A DNA stretch of 64,000 nt. It comes from Glaciecola nitratireducens FR1064 (GTDB lineage: Bacteria > Pseudomonadota > Gammaproteobacteria > Enterobacterales > Alteromonadaceae). The stretch is from contig NC_016041.1 of the NCBI RefSeq assembly GCF_000226565.1, positions 1,488,001-1,552,000 on the forward strand, in the 5' to 3' direction. How positions within the stretch are numbered: position 1 is the stretch's first letter; each line of letters begins with the position of its first letter. Positions 26,403-36,047 of this stretch are shown here, piece by piece. The notes below the pieces were generated by a model, which ran no database searches, was not told where the DNA came from, and was given only the letters and a program-made list of their open reading frames with translations. The translations under genes and the position numbers were made by a program.

Positions 26403-27815
26403 ATGCTTAATACAAAACATAAACTCGGGCTTGCACTAGCTGTTTCAGTTGCTTTGCTAACTGGTTGCAGCAGCGACAAGCAAGAGGAAAAACAAAAAAG
26501 TGTAACGGGTATCGATAAAAATCCATTCCCAAGTACTTATCAAAAAATTGATAGTAAGCCGATAGTGATTACAAATGTCACTATTCTTGACGGTATTGGC
26601 GGGAAAATAGAAGACGGCGAGATACTGCTCAGAGATGGCCTTATTGTACAAGTCGGTAAAAGTGTGAGTTCACCATCCGGTGCTATTGAGATTGATGGCG
26701 AAGGCAAGTGGGTTACGCCGGGTATCATCGATAACCACAGTCACTTAGGGGTTTACCCTTCACCATCTACGCGTTCGCATGCTGATGGCAACGAAGTAAC
26801 CTCTCCAGTGACGCCTGAAGTTTGGGCAGAACATTCGATTTGGCCACAGGACCCTGGATTTCAGCGAGCACTTGCTGGCGGTGTCACTTCCTTACAAATC
26901 CTTCCAGGTTCAGCTAATTTATTTGGCGGACGCAGCGTTACGGTGAAAAACTTACCGAACAGAACGATACAGGACATGAAGTTTCCTGAAGCGCCTTACG
27001 GAATTAAAATGGCTTGTGGTGAAAACCCGAAGCGTGTTTATGGTGAAAAGGGCGGTCCGATGACTCGTATGGGCAATGTGGCTGGCTATCGTAAGGCGTG
27101 GGCTGAAGCCCAAGAGTATCGGACGAAATGGACTGATTATGAAACTGAAGTCAAAGCGGGTGGTTCACCGAAAGCGCCAAAAAGAGATATAGGATTAGAT
27201 ACGCTTGCTGGTGTACTCGACGGTGATATCATTGTTCATATGCATTGTTACCGTGCGGATGACATGGGCACCATGATGGATGTTATGAAAGAGTTCAACT
27301 ATAAGATAGGGACCTTTCATCACGCGGTAGAATCTTACAAGATTGCCGACAAGTTAGCCGAAAACAAAGTTTGCTCTGCAATGTGGGCTGACTGGTGGGG
27401 CTTCAAGATGGAAGCTTATGACGGCATAAAAGAAAATATTCCGATGGTACACGCTGCAAATGCCTGTGCAATTGTGCATTCTGACAGTGATCTTGGTATC
27501 CAACGTTTAAATCAGGAAGCTGCGAAGGCTTGGGCTGATGGAAAACGTGCTGGTATCGATATTAGTCAAGCCGATGCTTGGCAATGGTTGTCAGCTAACC
27601 CGGCTAAGTCACTTGGTATTTTTGATAAAACCGGTTCATTAGAAGAAGGTAAAAATGCAGATGTCGTTTTATGGAGCACGGATCCATTCTCGACTTACGC
27701 ACAAGCAGATAAAGTATTTATAGACGGTGCGATGGTTTATGACCGCAGTAACCCGGAGTCATGGCCTGTGAGTGATTTTGAGTTAGGACAAATTGCTGAA
27801 GGAGATGCAAAATGA
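26403..27815 (+). CDS. Exported lipoprotein amidohydrolase (intact metal site)
   Basis: A lipoprotein signal (lipobox LTGC, Cys22) leads into an amidohydrolase-superfamily protein of the imidazolonepropionase-like/prolidase-like group, 470 residues. The first metal motif is present (IIDNHSHLG, His112 and His114). Later ligands are in place: IVHMHCYRADD, GTFHHAVESYK and AIVHSDSD. The C-terminal segment GSLEEGKNADVVLWSTDPF is the usual composite-sheet closure. A ribosome site AAGGAAAG precedes ATG 26403; a longer frame from 26349 is unlikely. It probably hydrolyses a cyclic amide or dipeptide in the periplasm. Its stop overlaps the next gene, a relative with a broken metal site, by 4 bases. Confidence 0.9.
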   Translation: MLNTKHKLGLALAVSVALLTGCSSDKQEEKQKSVTGIDKNPFPSTYQKIDSKPIVITNVTILDGIGGKIEDGEILLRDGLIVQVGKSVSSPSGAIEIDGEGKWVTPGIIDNHSHLGVYPSPSTRSHADGNEVTSPVTPEVWAEHSIWPQDPGFQRALAGGVTSLQILPGSANLFGGRSVTVKNLPNRTIQDMKFPEAPYGIKMACGENPKRVYGEKGGPMTRMGNVAGYRKAWAEAQEYRTKWTDYETEVKAGGSPKAPKRDIGLDTLAGVLDGDIIVHMHCYRADDMGTMMDVMKEFNYKIGTFHHAVESYKIADKLAENKVCSAMWADWWGFKMEAYDGIKENIPMVHAANACAIVHSDSDLGIQRLNQEAAKAWADGKRAGIDISQADAWQWLSANPAKSLGIFDKTGSLEEGKNADVVLWSTDPFSTYAQADKVFIDGAMVYDRSNPESWPVSDFELGQIAEGDAK

Positions 27816-29104
27816 GTTTATTTAACAAAGTAGCGCTAGCCTCAAGCATCGCCATCGGTCTTAGCTTAAGTGCAGCAGCATTTGCTGAGAATATTGCTAT
27901 TGTCGGCGCTAAAATCCACACCGTTTCTGCTGCTGGTGTTATTGAAGATGGGACTGTATTGATTAAAGACGGTCGTATTCAACAAGTCATCGAGGGAAGC
28001 GATGTACCTAGCGGATATCGTGAAATTGACGCAAAAGGTAAAGTGGTCACGCCTGGCTTTATTGGTGCTGCTACTTCATTAGGTTTGGTTGAAGTAAGCT
28101 CTTCTGCTGGAACGGTGGATGCGCGAACAGAACCTCACCCTATATCAACTGTTGGTGCGGCTTTGGACGTACAATATGCACTTAACAACGATTCAACGTT
28201 GATACCCATTACCCGAGTTGAAGGCTTCACATCCGCAGCAACGGGATTAGGAAGTACCGAACAATTATTTTTAGGTCAGGGTGCATTTATTACTTTGGCC
28301 AGCACTTATCAACCGGTCATGAAAGCAAAAGCCTTCATGAAGTTAGATGTGAGTAACGCTGGTGCAAATGACAGTGGTGGTAGCAGAGCCGCACTGTGGG
28401 TTGCCGTAAATCAGGCCTTCGATGAAGCAAAATTCGCGAAGTCCTATGCGATGAATCCAAGCGCGGATTGGCTTGGTTTGACGACTATGGCAGATGCAAA
28501 GTCACTCATTCCGGTGCTTGATGGCAACATACCTTTAGTTGTTACTGCAGACCGTGCGGCTGATATTATTCAAGTAGTGGCACTTAAGCAACGCTACTCT
28601 GGTTTGAATATTATATTAGCAAGTGGCAAAGAAGCCTGGCGTGTTGCTGATGAATTAGCTAAAAGCAATATAGCTGTTATTCTCGATCCGGAATCAAATT
28701 TACCCGGTGGATTTGATCAGCTTGGCGCAACCTTGCAAAACGCAGCTAGACTGCATAAAGCAGGGGTTATAGTTGCTGTAGGCATGGATACTCATAACAT
28801 ACGTCTTGCAACCCAACACACCGGAAATGCTGTTGCTAATGGTTTACCGCACTCCGCTGGTATTGCCGCATTAACGATTAATGTCGCTAAGATGTTTGGT
28901 ATGGACGACCAAGTTGGTAGCTTAGAGCCGGGCAAATTAGCTGATCTTGTTATTTGGTCAGGCGATCCGCTTGAAGTGACCGAAGCGGCTGAGCAAGTAT
29001 TTATTCAAGGTGAGCAAATTGATATGAGCTCTCGTCAAACAAAACTGCGCGACCGTTATTTAAAACGCGATGCTGAAAAGCCGGTTGCTTATACCAGACC
29101 CTAG
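27812..29104 (+). CDS. Exported amidohydrolase-like protein with lost metal ligands
   Basis: A 430-residue paralogue of the upstream enzyme with a normal signal peptide (cleavage after AAAFA, near residue 25). The fold markers are kept: a beta-sandwich start, VVTPGFIG, and GSLEPGKLADLVIWSGDPLEV at the end. However, the HxH of the first strand is replaced (PGFIGAATSLG, Ala87 and Ser89). The later VHAHRADDI-type motif reads VVTADRAADI, so more than one ligand is gone. It therefore is probably not a metal hydrolase. The coupled 4-base overlap suggests a structural or regulatory partner of the intact enzyme, perhaps a heterodimer. The open frame is clean, which argues against a pseudogene. Confidence 0.85.
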   Translation: MSLFNKVALASSIAIGLSLSAAAFAENIAIVGAKIHTVSAAGVIEDGTVLIKDGRIQQVIEGSDVPSGYREIDAKGKVVTPGFIGAATSLGLVEVSSSAGTVDARTEPHPISTVGAALDVQYALNNDSTLIPITRVEGFTSAATGLGSTEQLFLGQGAFITLASTYQPVMKAKAFMKLDVSNAGANDSGGSRAALWVAVNQAFDEAKFAKSYAMNPSADWLGLTTMADAKSLIPVLDGNIPLVVTADRAADIIQVVALKQRYSGLNIILASGKEAWRVADELAKSNIAVILDPESNLPGGFDQLGATLQNAARLHKAGVIVAVGMDTHNIRLATQHTGNAVANGLPHSAGIAALTINVAKMFGMDDQVGSLEPGKLADLVIWSGDPLEVTEAAEQVFIQGEQIDMSSRQTKLRDRYLKRDAEKPVAYTRP

Positions 29105-29170
29105 TATTTGGATAGCAGCGAAATAGAAGAAAACGCCGACTGTTGAGAGACAATCGGTAGGTAAGTAAAT

Positions 29171-29228
29171 AAAGCCGCTTTTTAGACGTGTATCAAGTTT
29201 TTCATGCACGCTTATTGGCGGCTTTTTT
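29171..29228 (+). terminator. Terminator after the amidohydrolase pair
   Basis: AAAGCCGC (29171-29178) pairs with GCGGCTTT (29218-29225) and ends in a T run. The enclosed loop has a further CGTG/CACG stem, making a long hairpin. Confidence 0.8.
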
Positions 29229-29295
29229 GTGCTTAACGATCATTCTGCGAGTATTTTAAGTACAAAGATTACAATGTATCAAGAAGGTGTGTTAA

Positions 29296-30027
29296 ATGAT
29301 CAAACCCTTAGTCGCATTGCTTATGTGCACGAGTACAATGTTAAACTCAAGCGCTCATGCATACTATGAAAAGGGGTGTGAGGACCCGGAATATCATCAA
29401 TATATTAAAAATCAATTCGCTCATTTTGAGACAAAAAATCGACGTTTACTTGCTGATACTTTGCGCGACTATGAACGAAGTTTAGCGACAAGCAAAAATC
29501 CATACCAAGTGATCGCTGATTTAAGCAGACACCTTAAATACAGCGCGCAATTCGAACCTATCAGTACGGTGACTGCCAAAATTGATCGCATCTTTGAACA
29601 TGCAGATAGGCTAAGTTCAGAGCAACAAATAGCCGGTGATGCGTTTGACAACTTTAGCAGCGAAACACACTCCGTAGGTATAGCGAGGGCATGGATTGCA
29701 TACAGACAAGACAATCACGAATTAGCCTTTGCCGAGTTATTGAAGTCTATTGAAGTGAGCGGCTCAGCGGTCCTAAGCTCTTTTGGTCCTGACTTCGAAT
29801 TAGTTCGTTACATTTATCGTGATGGGCATATTGAGCCTGTTGTTGCCTACATCAACAAAACTGAAGAATTCTGGACAGGCAGCCGCCCCGACGGCCTGCG
29901 CTATGTGTGGCTTAAAATGATCAAAGCAGAGTGTAAAATACAATTTGATTTTGTTGACACCATAAATGCACTAGAGCTTGGTCTTAGTGTCATTGATGTC
30001 AACAAAGACTATGGAATTAGTCGCTAG
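29296..30027 (+). CDS. Exported hypothetical protein
   Basis: A signal peptide (MIKPLVALLMCTSTMLNSSAHA) precedes about 220 residues that I do not recognise. The mature part looks mainly helical (SRHLKYSAQFEPI, DRIFEHADRLSSEQQIAGDAF, GIARAWIAYRQDNHELAFAELLKS), with a TPR-like feel but no clear repeat. It has two early cysteine-region residues (KGCEDP) and one late (KAECKI). Its stop TAG overlaps the stop of the convergent dabA gene inside a CTAG. No functional assignment is possible. Confidence 0.75.
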   Translation: MIKPLVALLMCTSTMLNSSAHAYYEKGCEDPEYHQYIKNQFAHFETKNRRLLADTLRDYERSLATSKNPYQVIADLSRHLKYSAQFEPISTVTAKIDRIFEHADRLSSEQQIAGDAFDNFSSETHSVGIARAWIAYRQDNHELAFAELLKSIEVSGSAVLSSFGPDFELVRYIYRDGHIEPVVAYINKTEEFWTGSRPDGLRYVWLKMIKAECKIQFDFVDTINALELGLSVIDVNKDYGISR

Positions 30028-32444
30028 TCTAATTGTTGCAACCACTGCCCTTGATAGAACCGCTCAATTGTCCCGTCATCTGTCCAGCGCATCAAATATA
30101 GCCATTGATTATCAATGAGTTGACACACGTGTTGATGCTTTTTACAAATTTGCTCTATGGGCTCTCTGGGCGCTGCCAGATAAACGGCTAATCGCTGTGG
30201 TTGGTGCATCCATTTTTCACCATCGTGCAATGACTGCATAGCAAGTCCAATACGCAAATCGCCACCGTTACCCTCAAACACACCTATGTGACCGCCTACC
30301 GCGTTATGCAAAACCTTGTTGCCGCAGCCGTATTTTAAATTATCAGTGACCGAGGCGTTGTATTGCATGTTGATCCAATTTGTCACCACCATGGGTGCAG
30401 TCATAATCAACTCTAAAACAGCAAAGTCTTTATCCTTTTGCCATTGGTAGTCGTGTAAAAAGCTGCGACCTTGCAAGTTTATCTGCTTAGTCCAGTGACG
30501 AGGCGCCACGATAAAGGCGGCATTATTGGCTAGCCCCCATTCGGGACGAACTTGAGACCAATCTTTGCTACGTTCGACTAGTGCGTCGTCAATTTGTTTG
30601 TCAGTCGCATGCTGTAAGTTTGGGTCAATAGCGCTGATACGCTCTCTCTGTGCCACTGATTTAGCCGCTTGCAACCACTCTTGACTGCTTTGACTCAGCG
30701 ACTTATCAAAATATTCAATATGATCTGTTGTGGTATTGTGCAGTGCTGCAATAAACTTGGTGTGCTGTGGAATAGTAGTGCCGAGACTTGCAAGTGTGTC
30801 ACGGACCTCTTGGTCGTTGAGTAATTGTGCTAACACCCGAACATTGACTTCTCCTGTTTGTCCACCGCAGGCACCACAATCCAAGCCTGCTGCTTGTAAA
30901 TTATTGGTGCTGTGGCTGCCGTGACCTACTAATAACACTTCAGGGGCAAATTCAGTTAGCCCCATAGCGTGCAAAATACCTATCGCCAACTCGGCCTTGT
31001 CTTTAACAGTGAGAATTTGCTTATCTTTTGTAAGGAGCCAATTATTTTGATGACTCAGGTTGTTCACTGGATGTGCATCTGCTTGACCGGAAAACGAGTT
31101 CTTGAGCAATTTAAATACATATAACCAACCCATGGTTTCTACCATAGAGAACGCTGACGGAGCTGCCTGCGACCAATTTTGCCAGCGAGCTTGTTTATTT
31201 AATTGAGTCTGTTGATTATCTTTAGCATTGACCTCCGTCACTCGAATGACGGGTTTGAGTAGTCCTGGTAATTGCGGTCTCGCAAGTGAGCTAGCTTGGG
31301 GCTGATATTCTAGGGGTAAGCCAAAGAAGCCGGCAAAGCCTAGCGTTTGTATATGCGGGTCTTGTTTTTCTAATGCTCGGCGCATCACCTCGGAGCGCAC
31401 GTCAATACAAAACGCCGCTTGTAATTTAGCTTGTTCAGTAGCGAGTTTTGGGCTGTTTATCAATTGTTGATTTAGTTGTTTTTGATAGCTTAATTCTAAA
31501 GCTTTAGACCAAATCCACAGCGGTTTCTGCTCTTCTTCATGTTTAGCAAACAGGGTGGGCAACTGAGCTTTTTCCGTTAACCACATGTCACTTAATTGAA
31601 CAAAACTCTCTGGATGATGCGCTTTTAAATATTGCCAAATGACGAGCTCCCACGCTAAACGAATCGCCAAAAATTGCATCATATCATCGTGTGGCTGAGC
31701 ATAAAGCTCACCTTGCCAACTAACATAGGCGACCCATGATGCCCAACCATTGATATCAAGCAGTAACGCGTGAGCATAGGGCTCAAGTAGCGTATCGTCA
31801 ATCTCTAGGGTTTCAATTGCCAAGCTGAACAAGGCCTCAGGATCTTCCGGCAGATGCTTAAAATACCTATGTAAGCCAGGTTCATCCATAATGATACTGA
31901 TCCCTCTATCTTGTCGAGTCACCGTTAACCAGTGAGCATATAAATCAGGTTGCATCGTGCTGTGTTGTTTGCCTAGCACTGGGCGTATGCGCTGGTAGTG
32001 TGCTGCACAAAATTGACTAATTTGATGAGTGATTTCATCTCGCCATGCCATTTTGTGCTGGTCACGCTGGTTGTCTAATAAATCAGCGATATTGTGCCAA
32101 TTTGCAGTTGCGTTATCCTCAAGCAGATATTGTTCTAAAGCTTTATTTGAAAGACTACTACCATATTCTAATGCTGATTGTTGCAGAGCTTCAGCACTAA
32201 TGTCTCCGTTTTGAAAACGCTCAGAAAAATAATGTTTAGGCATTACTAGTTCACTATTCGCCAGTGCAGAGAGTTTTGCTGATACCTTTTCGATAGGCTC
32301 GTCGCGCATTTGCCAAAAGGGGTTGACGGCAATCATTTGATCAAGTGGCCAAGTAGGCGCGATTTTGCTACACGCCTTTAAAAGTTGGCTTTTTTGCTGC
32401 TCTGACACAATATAGCTATCGGTTTTTTTGAGTGCGCTGGACAT
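30024..32444 (-). CDS. dabA: DabA, catalytic-like subunit of the DAB inorganic carbon transporter
   Basis: DabA (formerly DUF2309/UPF0753) pairs with DabB to form an energised CO2-hydrating or bicarbonate-accumulating complex at the inner membrane. The 806-residue protein keeps the beta-carbonic-anhydrase-like zinc residues: Cys346 and Asp348 in AAFCIDVRSE, and His508 and Cys523 in VGHGSHSTNN and GLDCGACGG. The 15-residue His to Cys spacing equals that of Halothiobacillus DabA. It starts 1 base after dabB ends, so the two are co-transcribed. In a heterotroph such a system would supply bicarbonate for carboxylases at low CO2. Two stand-alone carboxyltransferase genes lie in this same window. 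Confidence 0.95.
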   Translation of the reverse strand: MSSALKKTDSYIVSEQQKSQLLKACSKIAPTWPLDQMIAVNPFWQMRDEPIEKVSAKLSALANSELVMPKHYFSERFQNGDISAEALQQSALEYGSSLSNKALEQYLLEDNATANWHNIADLLDNQRDQHKMAWRDEITHQISQFCAAHYQRIRPVLGKQHSTMQPDLYAHWLTVTRQDRGISIIMDEPGLHRYFKHLPEDPEALFSLAIETLEIDDTLLEPYAHALLLDINGWASWVAYVSWQGELYAQPHDDMMQFLAIRLAWELVIWQYLKAHHPESFVQLSDMWLTEKAQLPTLFAKHEEEQKPLWIWSKALELSYQKQLNQQLINSPKLATEQAKLQAAFCIDVRSEVMRRALEKQDPHIQTLGFAGFFGLPLEYQPQASSLARPQLPGLLKPVIRVTEVNAKDNQQTQLNKQARWQNWSQAAPSAFSMVETMGWLYVFKLLKNSFSGQADAHPVNNLSHQNNWLLTKDKQILTVKDKAELAIGILHAMGLTEFAPEVLLVGHGSHSTNNLQAAGLDCGACGGQTGEVNVRVLAQLLNDQEVRDTLASLGTTIPQHTKFIAALHNTTTDHIEYFDKSLSQSSQEWLQAAKSVAQRERISAIDPNLQHATDKQIDDALVERSKDWSQVRPEWGLANNAAFIVAPRHWTKQINLQGRSFLHDYQWQKDKDFAVLELIMTAPMVVTNWINMQYNASVTDNLKYGCGNKVLHNAVGGHIGVFEGNGGDLRIGLAMQSLHDGEKWMHQPQRLAVYLAAPREPIEQICKKHQHVCQLIDNQWLYLMRWTDDGTIERFYQGQWLQQLD

Positions 32445-32445
32445 G

Positions 32446-34068
32446 TTAAATCTCCTTAACTGAATGAGCTGCAGGCATATCTAATTTTTTAGCATTAACT
32501 CTGACAGGTAGTTTTACCGGCCAAATTTTTAGGGTCAATCGGGTTAACCATTCGTCTAAATATAGTCCCGCAAAAAGGCTAATCGATAGACGTTGGACAG
32601 AGGGGTGATCGGCTTTAAAGCGCAATAACCAACTTATGGTGAACAAACTTATGACCAACCCTATAACCCACAGATCCGCAGGACTAAATGCTCCTAGGCT
32701 TAAATTACTGTCAATGGGTAACAGCATTATGAACACGGTTTTCATTAGGCTGTAAGCGATGAGTAAAGCCGCAGATAATAAAACAAAGGGGAGCAGTGCA
32801 GCTCGACTATTCCTGCTATGTCGATGGGCTATCAAGACACTTAAGGCTAATATTAATAATACCCAAACGCTGACTACCCCTTGATAATCGATTAAGTACA
32901 AGGGAACGCCAACTAGTAAGCTAGCTACCACAAAACTCACTAAACTATTACTTAATGATGGGGCATTTGCTGGTGCTAAACGCTCTTGCAAATGCTGGAG
33001 CACAGCGCTGCCAGAATTAAGAAAAGCATAAGCTTTATAGGCAGAATGAGCTAATAGATGTAAAAGCGCTAACTCAAATAAACCCAAGGCACATTCGACT
33101 AACATTAAGCCCATTTGTGCGCTTGTGGACCAAGCTAAGCGGACTTTAAGACTAATTCTAGTACTCATAACCAATGCACATATGCAGGTAGTTAAGCCTG
33201 CTACAATTAACACTAACCATTGAGCGAATGGCACTTGAATAAACAGCGGGGCAAACAAAATTAATAAAAAGCCCCCCAAGTTTATGACGCCAGCGTGCAA
33301 TAAAGCGCTGACTGGGGTAGGGGCCTCGACCACTTGGATTAGCCAACCATGAACCGGCAGTTGGGCACACTTAATAAGGGCGGTAATAGCAATTAACACT
33401 GCGGCTATTTGTTCGCTAATAGCCAATGACAAACTCGGCTCCTGAGCAACAAGGTTAAAATAAGTAATAAGTTCGCTAATATAAAAAGTCTGGTGTTGCT
33501 GATATAACAAAGCAATCGCTAGGAGAAGGGATAATTCGGCAGTACGAGCCAATAAGAACTTTTTGTGAGCGGCTAATATGGCTCGTGGACGATCGGGATA
33601 ATAAGTCAGTAGTTTATGAAGTGCTAAGCTGATACTTAACCATCCCAACCAGAACAGTAATAGATGATTACTTATCACGACCAGAGATACAGCGGCAAGC
33701 GTATTTAATAACCAGCACCAATACTTGTTTTTTTGTGCTTGCCCCGCCATATAATTGCGCGAAAACGCGATGAGTATCACTGCCATAAACAAGACTAAGC
33801 CAAGCATTAGTAAATTGAGATTGGCATGACTAATCAAATCATGTTCATCAGAAGAGGATGTTAGCAGCAGTTTGCTTAGCAAAACTGAAGTAAAGACTGC
33901 CAGCAAAACTAAACTTAAGCGAAATAAAGATTGGCCATTGTTGTTGCTCTGTTGCCGTCCCACCCACCAACCGGCAGCGGATAGACTCAAAGGGATACTG
34001 ACTAATAAAGTTGAAGTTAACCACATAAGTATAGATATTCTTTTTTGATAGTGGCTTGAGTATGACAA
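32446..34068 (-). CDS. dabB: DabB, membrane proton-channel subunit of the DAB complex
   Basis: The 540-residue protein is strongly hydrophobic, with about 14 membrane helices, and belongs to the NuoL/MrpA antiporter-like family. Typical segments include LSISLALHKLLTYY, the conserved lysine/proline region IKCAQLPVHGWLIQVVEAPTPVSALLHAGVIN, and LLHLLAHSAYKAYAFLNSGSAV. It lacks the extended C-terminal arm of true NuoL. In DAB systems it couples the ion gradient to DabA. It is the first gene of a dabB-dabA operon divergent from a LysR regulator 61 bases away. Confidence 0.94.
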   Translation of the reverse strand: MSYSSHYQKRISILMWLTSTLLVSIPLSLSAAGWWVGRQQSNNNGQSLFRLSLVLLAVFTSVLLSKLLLTSSSDEHDLISHANLNLLMLGLVLFMAVILIAFSRNYMAGQAQKNKYWCWLLNTLAAVSLVVISNHLLLFWLGWLSISLALHKLLTYYPDRPRAILAAHKKFLLARTAELSLLLAIALLYQQHQTFYISELITYFNLVAQEPSLSLAISEQIAAVLIAITALIKCAQLPVHGWLIQVVEAPTPVSALLHAGVINLGGFLLILFAPLFIQVPFAQWLVLIVAGLTTCICALVMSTRISLKVRLAWSTSAQMGLMLVECALGLFELALLHLLAHSAYKAYAFLNSGSAVLQHLQERLAPANAPSLSNSLVSFVVASLLVGVPLYLIDYQGVVSVWVLLILALSVLIAHRHSRNSRAALLPFVLLSAALLIAYSLMKTVFIMLLPIDSNLSLGAFSPADLWVIGLVISLFTISWLLRFKADHPSVQRLSISLFAGLYLDEWLTRLTLKIWPVKLPVRVNAKKLDMPAAHSVKEI

Positions 34069-34129
34069 AAATGGATTTGAATGAAAAATAGATATAAACT
34101 AAGTAAACGTTCTCTTTTGGTTAACTATT

Positions 34130-35026
34130 GTGGCTCGACTTAATTATCATCACCTATATTACTTTTGGCGTGTTGCCCTTACAGGTAATTTGACGCAAGC
34201 CGCGCGTGAGCTGCATATTTCGCAATCTGCTCTATCTGCGCAAATAAAGCAGCTAGAACACAATATGAATGTCACATTATTTGAGCGAGCAGGGCGGACA
34301 CTCGTGTTAAATGATACAGGAAGGCGAGTTTTGGCCTATGCCGATGATATTTATTCTACTGGTGAAGAGCTAGAGTCATTCTTAAAAAAAGGGATATTTA
34401 CGCAAACCCAACATTTGTCTATTGGCGTCTTAACCACCTTATCCAGAAATTTTGTGGAAAGTTTTATTAGTCCTTTATTAGCTAATCCTAAAGTGAGTTT
34501 TTCGTTGACCACTAAAGGCATGAGTGATTTATTAGTGGGGCTGAGTAACCACGAACTAGATCTGGTGTTAACCAACCGGCCAGTTAGCGCAGAGGGGCAA
34601 AATACACAGTGGCAAACGTCTTTAGTTTCACGGCAACCTTTAGCGATTGTTGGCCCGAAAACCAAGAAAAAGATTGACGCGTTTCCTGAGGGATACGAAA
34701 AAGCGCGTTGGGTGTTGCCCGGGAAATCTACGGAAATACGTAACGCGTTTAATTTATTATGTGCTCAGTGGCAATACCAACCCGATATTCAAGCTGAAGC
34801 AGACGATATGGCGATGTTACGACTATTAGCGCGTGATAGCGGGGCTTTTGCAGTTTTACCGCCTGTTGTAGTGAAAGATGAAATTGATCAAGGACTACTT
34901 GTCGTCTATCAAGAATTACCAAACGCTTATGAAAACTTTTATGCCATTACCGCACAACGTAAATTCATGCCTGATAGTTTGGTTGAACTCTTGCAGAAAA
35001 CTGAACCAGTACAAAAAACGTCATGA
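34130..35026 (+). CDS. LysR-family regulator divergent from dabBA (NhaR-like)
   Basis: The 298-residue protein has an N-terminal winged helix (NYHHLYYFWRVALTGNLTQAARELHISQSALSAQIKQLE, here cut for length, residues 4-43) and a C-terminal effector domain. The YHHLYYFW start is typical of the NhaR subgroup, often found beside ion-coupled membrane proteins. A GTG start gives MARLNYHH. The 61-base divergent gap to dabB is the classic arrangement for a LysR protein controlling its neighbour. Regulation of dabBA in response to CO2 or bicarbonate is inferred and untested. Confidence 0.92.
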   Translation: MARLNYHHLYYFWRVALTGNLTQAARELHISQSALSAQIKQLEHNMNVTLFERAGRTLVLNDTGRRVLAYADDIYSTGEELESFLKKGIFTQTQHLSIGVLTTLSRNFVESFISPLLANPKVSFSLTTKGMSDLLVGLSNHELDLVLTNRPVSAEGQNTQWQTSLVSRQPLAIVGPKTKKKIDAFPEGYEKARWVLPGKSTEIRNAFNLLCAQWQYQPDIQAEADDMAMLRLLARDSGAFAVLPPVVVKDEIDQGLLVVYQELPNAYENFYAITAQRKFMPDSLVELLQKTEPVQKTS

Positions 35027-35441
35027 AGAATAGTATACATTTAGCATTTGCGTATGAGCCGCCTTTTAGGTCGTCATTTTGATATTGAGTAAAAGTAAGG
35101 TAGGAACAGCTATAATGGTTAGATATTAATTAACTTCGTTTATGGGTGTTGGTTGCTGCTTTACGCATTAGATGTTTGAATATTGAAACTGCAGCAAGTG
35201 AAATTAGGGGAGACAAAGTCCTGATAAGAATGTAAATCACTCATGACAGAATTTTAGTGAGAAAGTCTGATGTGATCAGGCAAGAAAGGGCATTTAGGAG
35301 ACGTTCGCCATGCGCTAACAATATGGTTGAAACACTCTTCCTATCTCTAACAATGGTTTTATAATGCGCGGTTAGTAATTCGATATCGCTATTTGGCGCA
35401 ACGTGTCTATGAAATACTTCAACAAAACACGGATATATAAC
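35027..35441. other. Intergenic region without a supported gene
   Basis: These 415 bases separate the LysR gene from the next minus-strand gene. I see no open frame with a start and ribosome site, no strong hairpin, and no repeat shared with the rest of the window. The composition is mixed and may include decayed coding sequence. Confidence 0.5.
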
Positions 35442-35966
35442 TTATTTTATTGAAATATCGTCTTCAATAATCTCGTTGCCTCGATAGTGAAACAATACAT
35501 TGGCTACCTGTTTTTTATCAATTTCAACGAAACCAGCAACCAATGCGATTGGTAGTCCGCTAATAGAGCTAAACTGGCTAAGTACTGACTCCATCTCATC
35601 TTTACTAGCATAATTGAAAGACCCCATGCAGATAGTGAGGTCGCAGCGAAGTGTCTCTTTAAACCGCACACCCTCTACTGATTCAGCGATTGTCGAAAGC
35701 TTACCGATAAACAATGTTTCAGTATCCACTATGACAAATGAATCCGCTTTCAAACTCTTCTGCATTTCACTAAAAAGTTCGGAGTTAACTAAGAAATTAG
35801 CGGCTGGCCCGTATAGTTCATCGGACGAATACAACTTCATGGTATTACTACCTATTTCTTGTTTTGTATCCACACTGCTCATTTTTGAAAAACTATCTTT
35901 AGATATAAATAATCCTGAAAAAAAAGCTAAATTGATAATCATTAATTTACAAAACGAATTTGTCAT
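35442..35966 (-). CDS. Exported hypothetical protein
   Basis: The 174-residue product (start ATG 35966, after an AAAGGT-like site; a 14-residue upstream extension is possible) has an N-terminal signal-like segment (LMIINLAFFSGLFISKDSFS). The mature part is not recognised; it has FVIVDTETLFIGKLS and LRCDLTICMGSFNYA, with two cysteines that could form a disulfide. It sits in an A+T-rich run of exported unknowns. Expression and role are open. Confidence 0.6.
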   Translation of the reverse strand: MTNSFCKLMIINLAFFSGLFISKDSFSKMSSVDTKQEIGSNTMKLYSSDELYGPAANFLVNSELFSEMQKSLKADSFVIVDTETLFIGKLSTIAESVEGVRFKETLRCDLTICMGSFNYASKDEMESVLSQFSSISGLPIALVAGFVEIDKKQVANVLFHYRGNEIIEDDISIK

Positions 35967-36047
35967 ACTTAATTTACCTTTGGTCTGTTTATGTATATAC
36001 ACTTGCAAATAAGGTTAGTCTTATATTTTCTATGTCCTTTGACCCAA

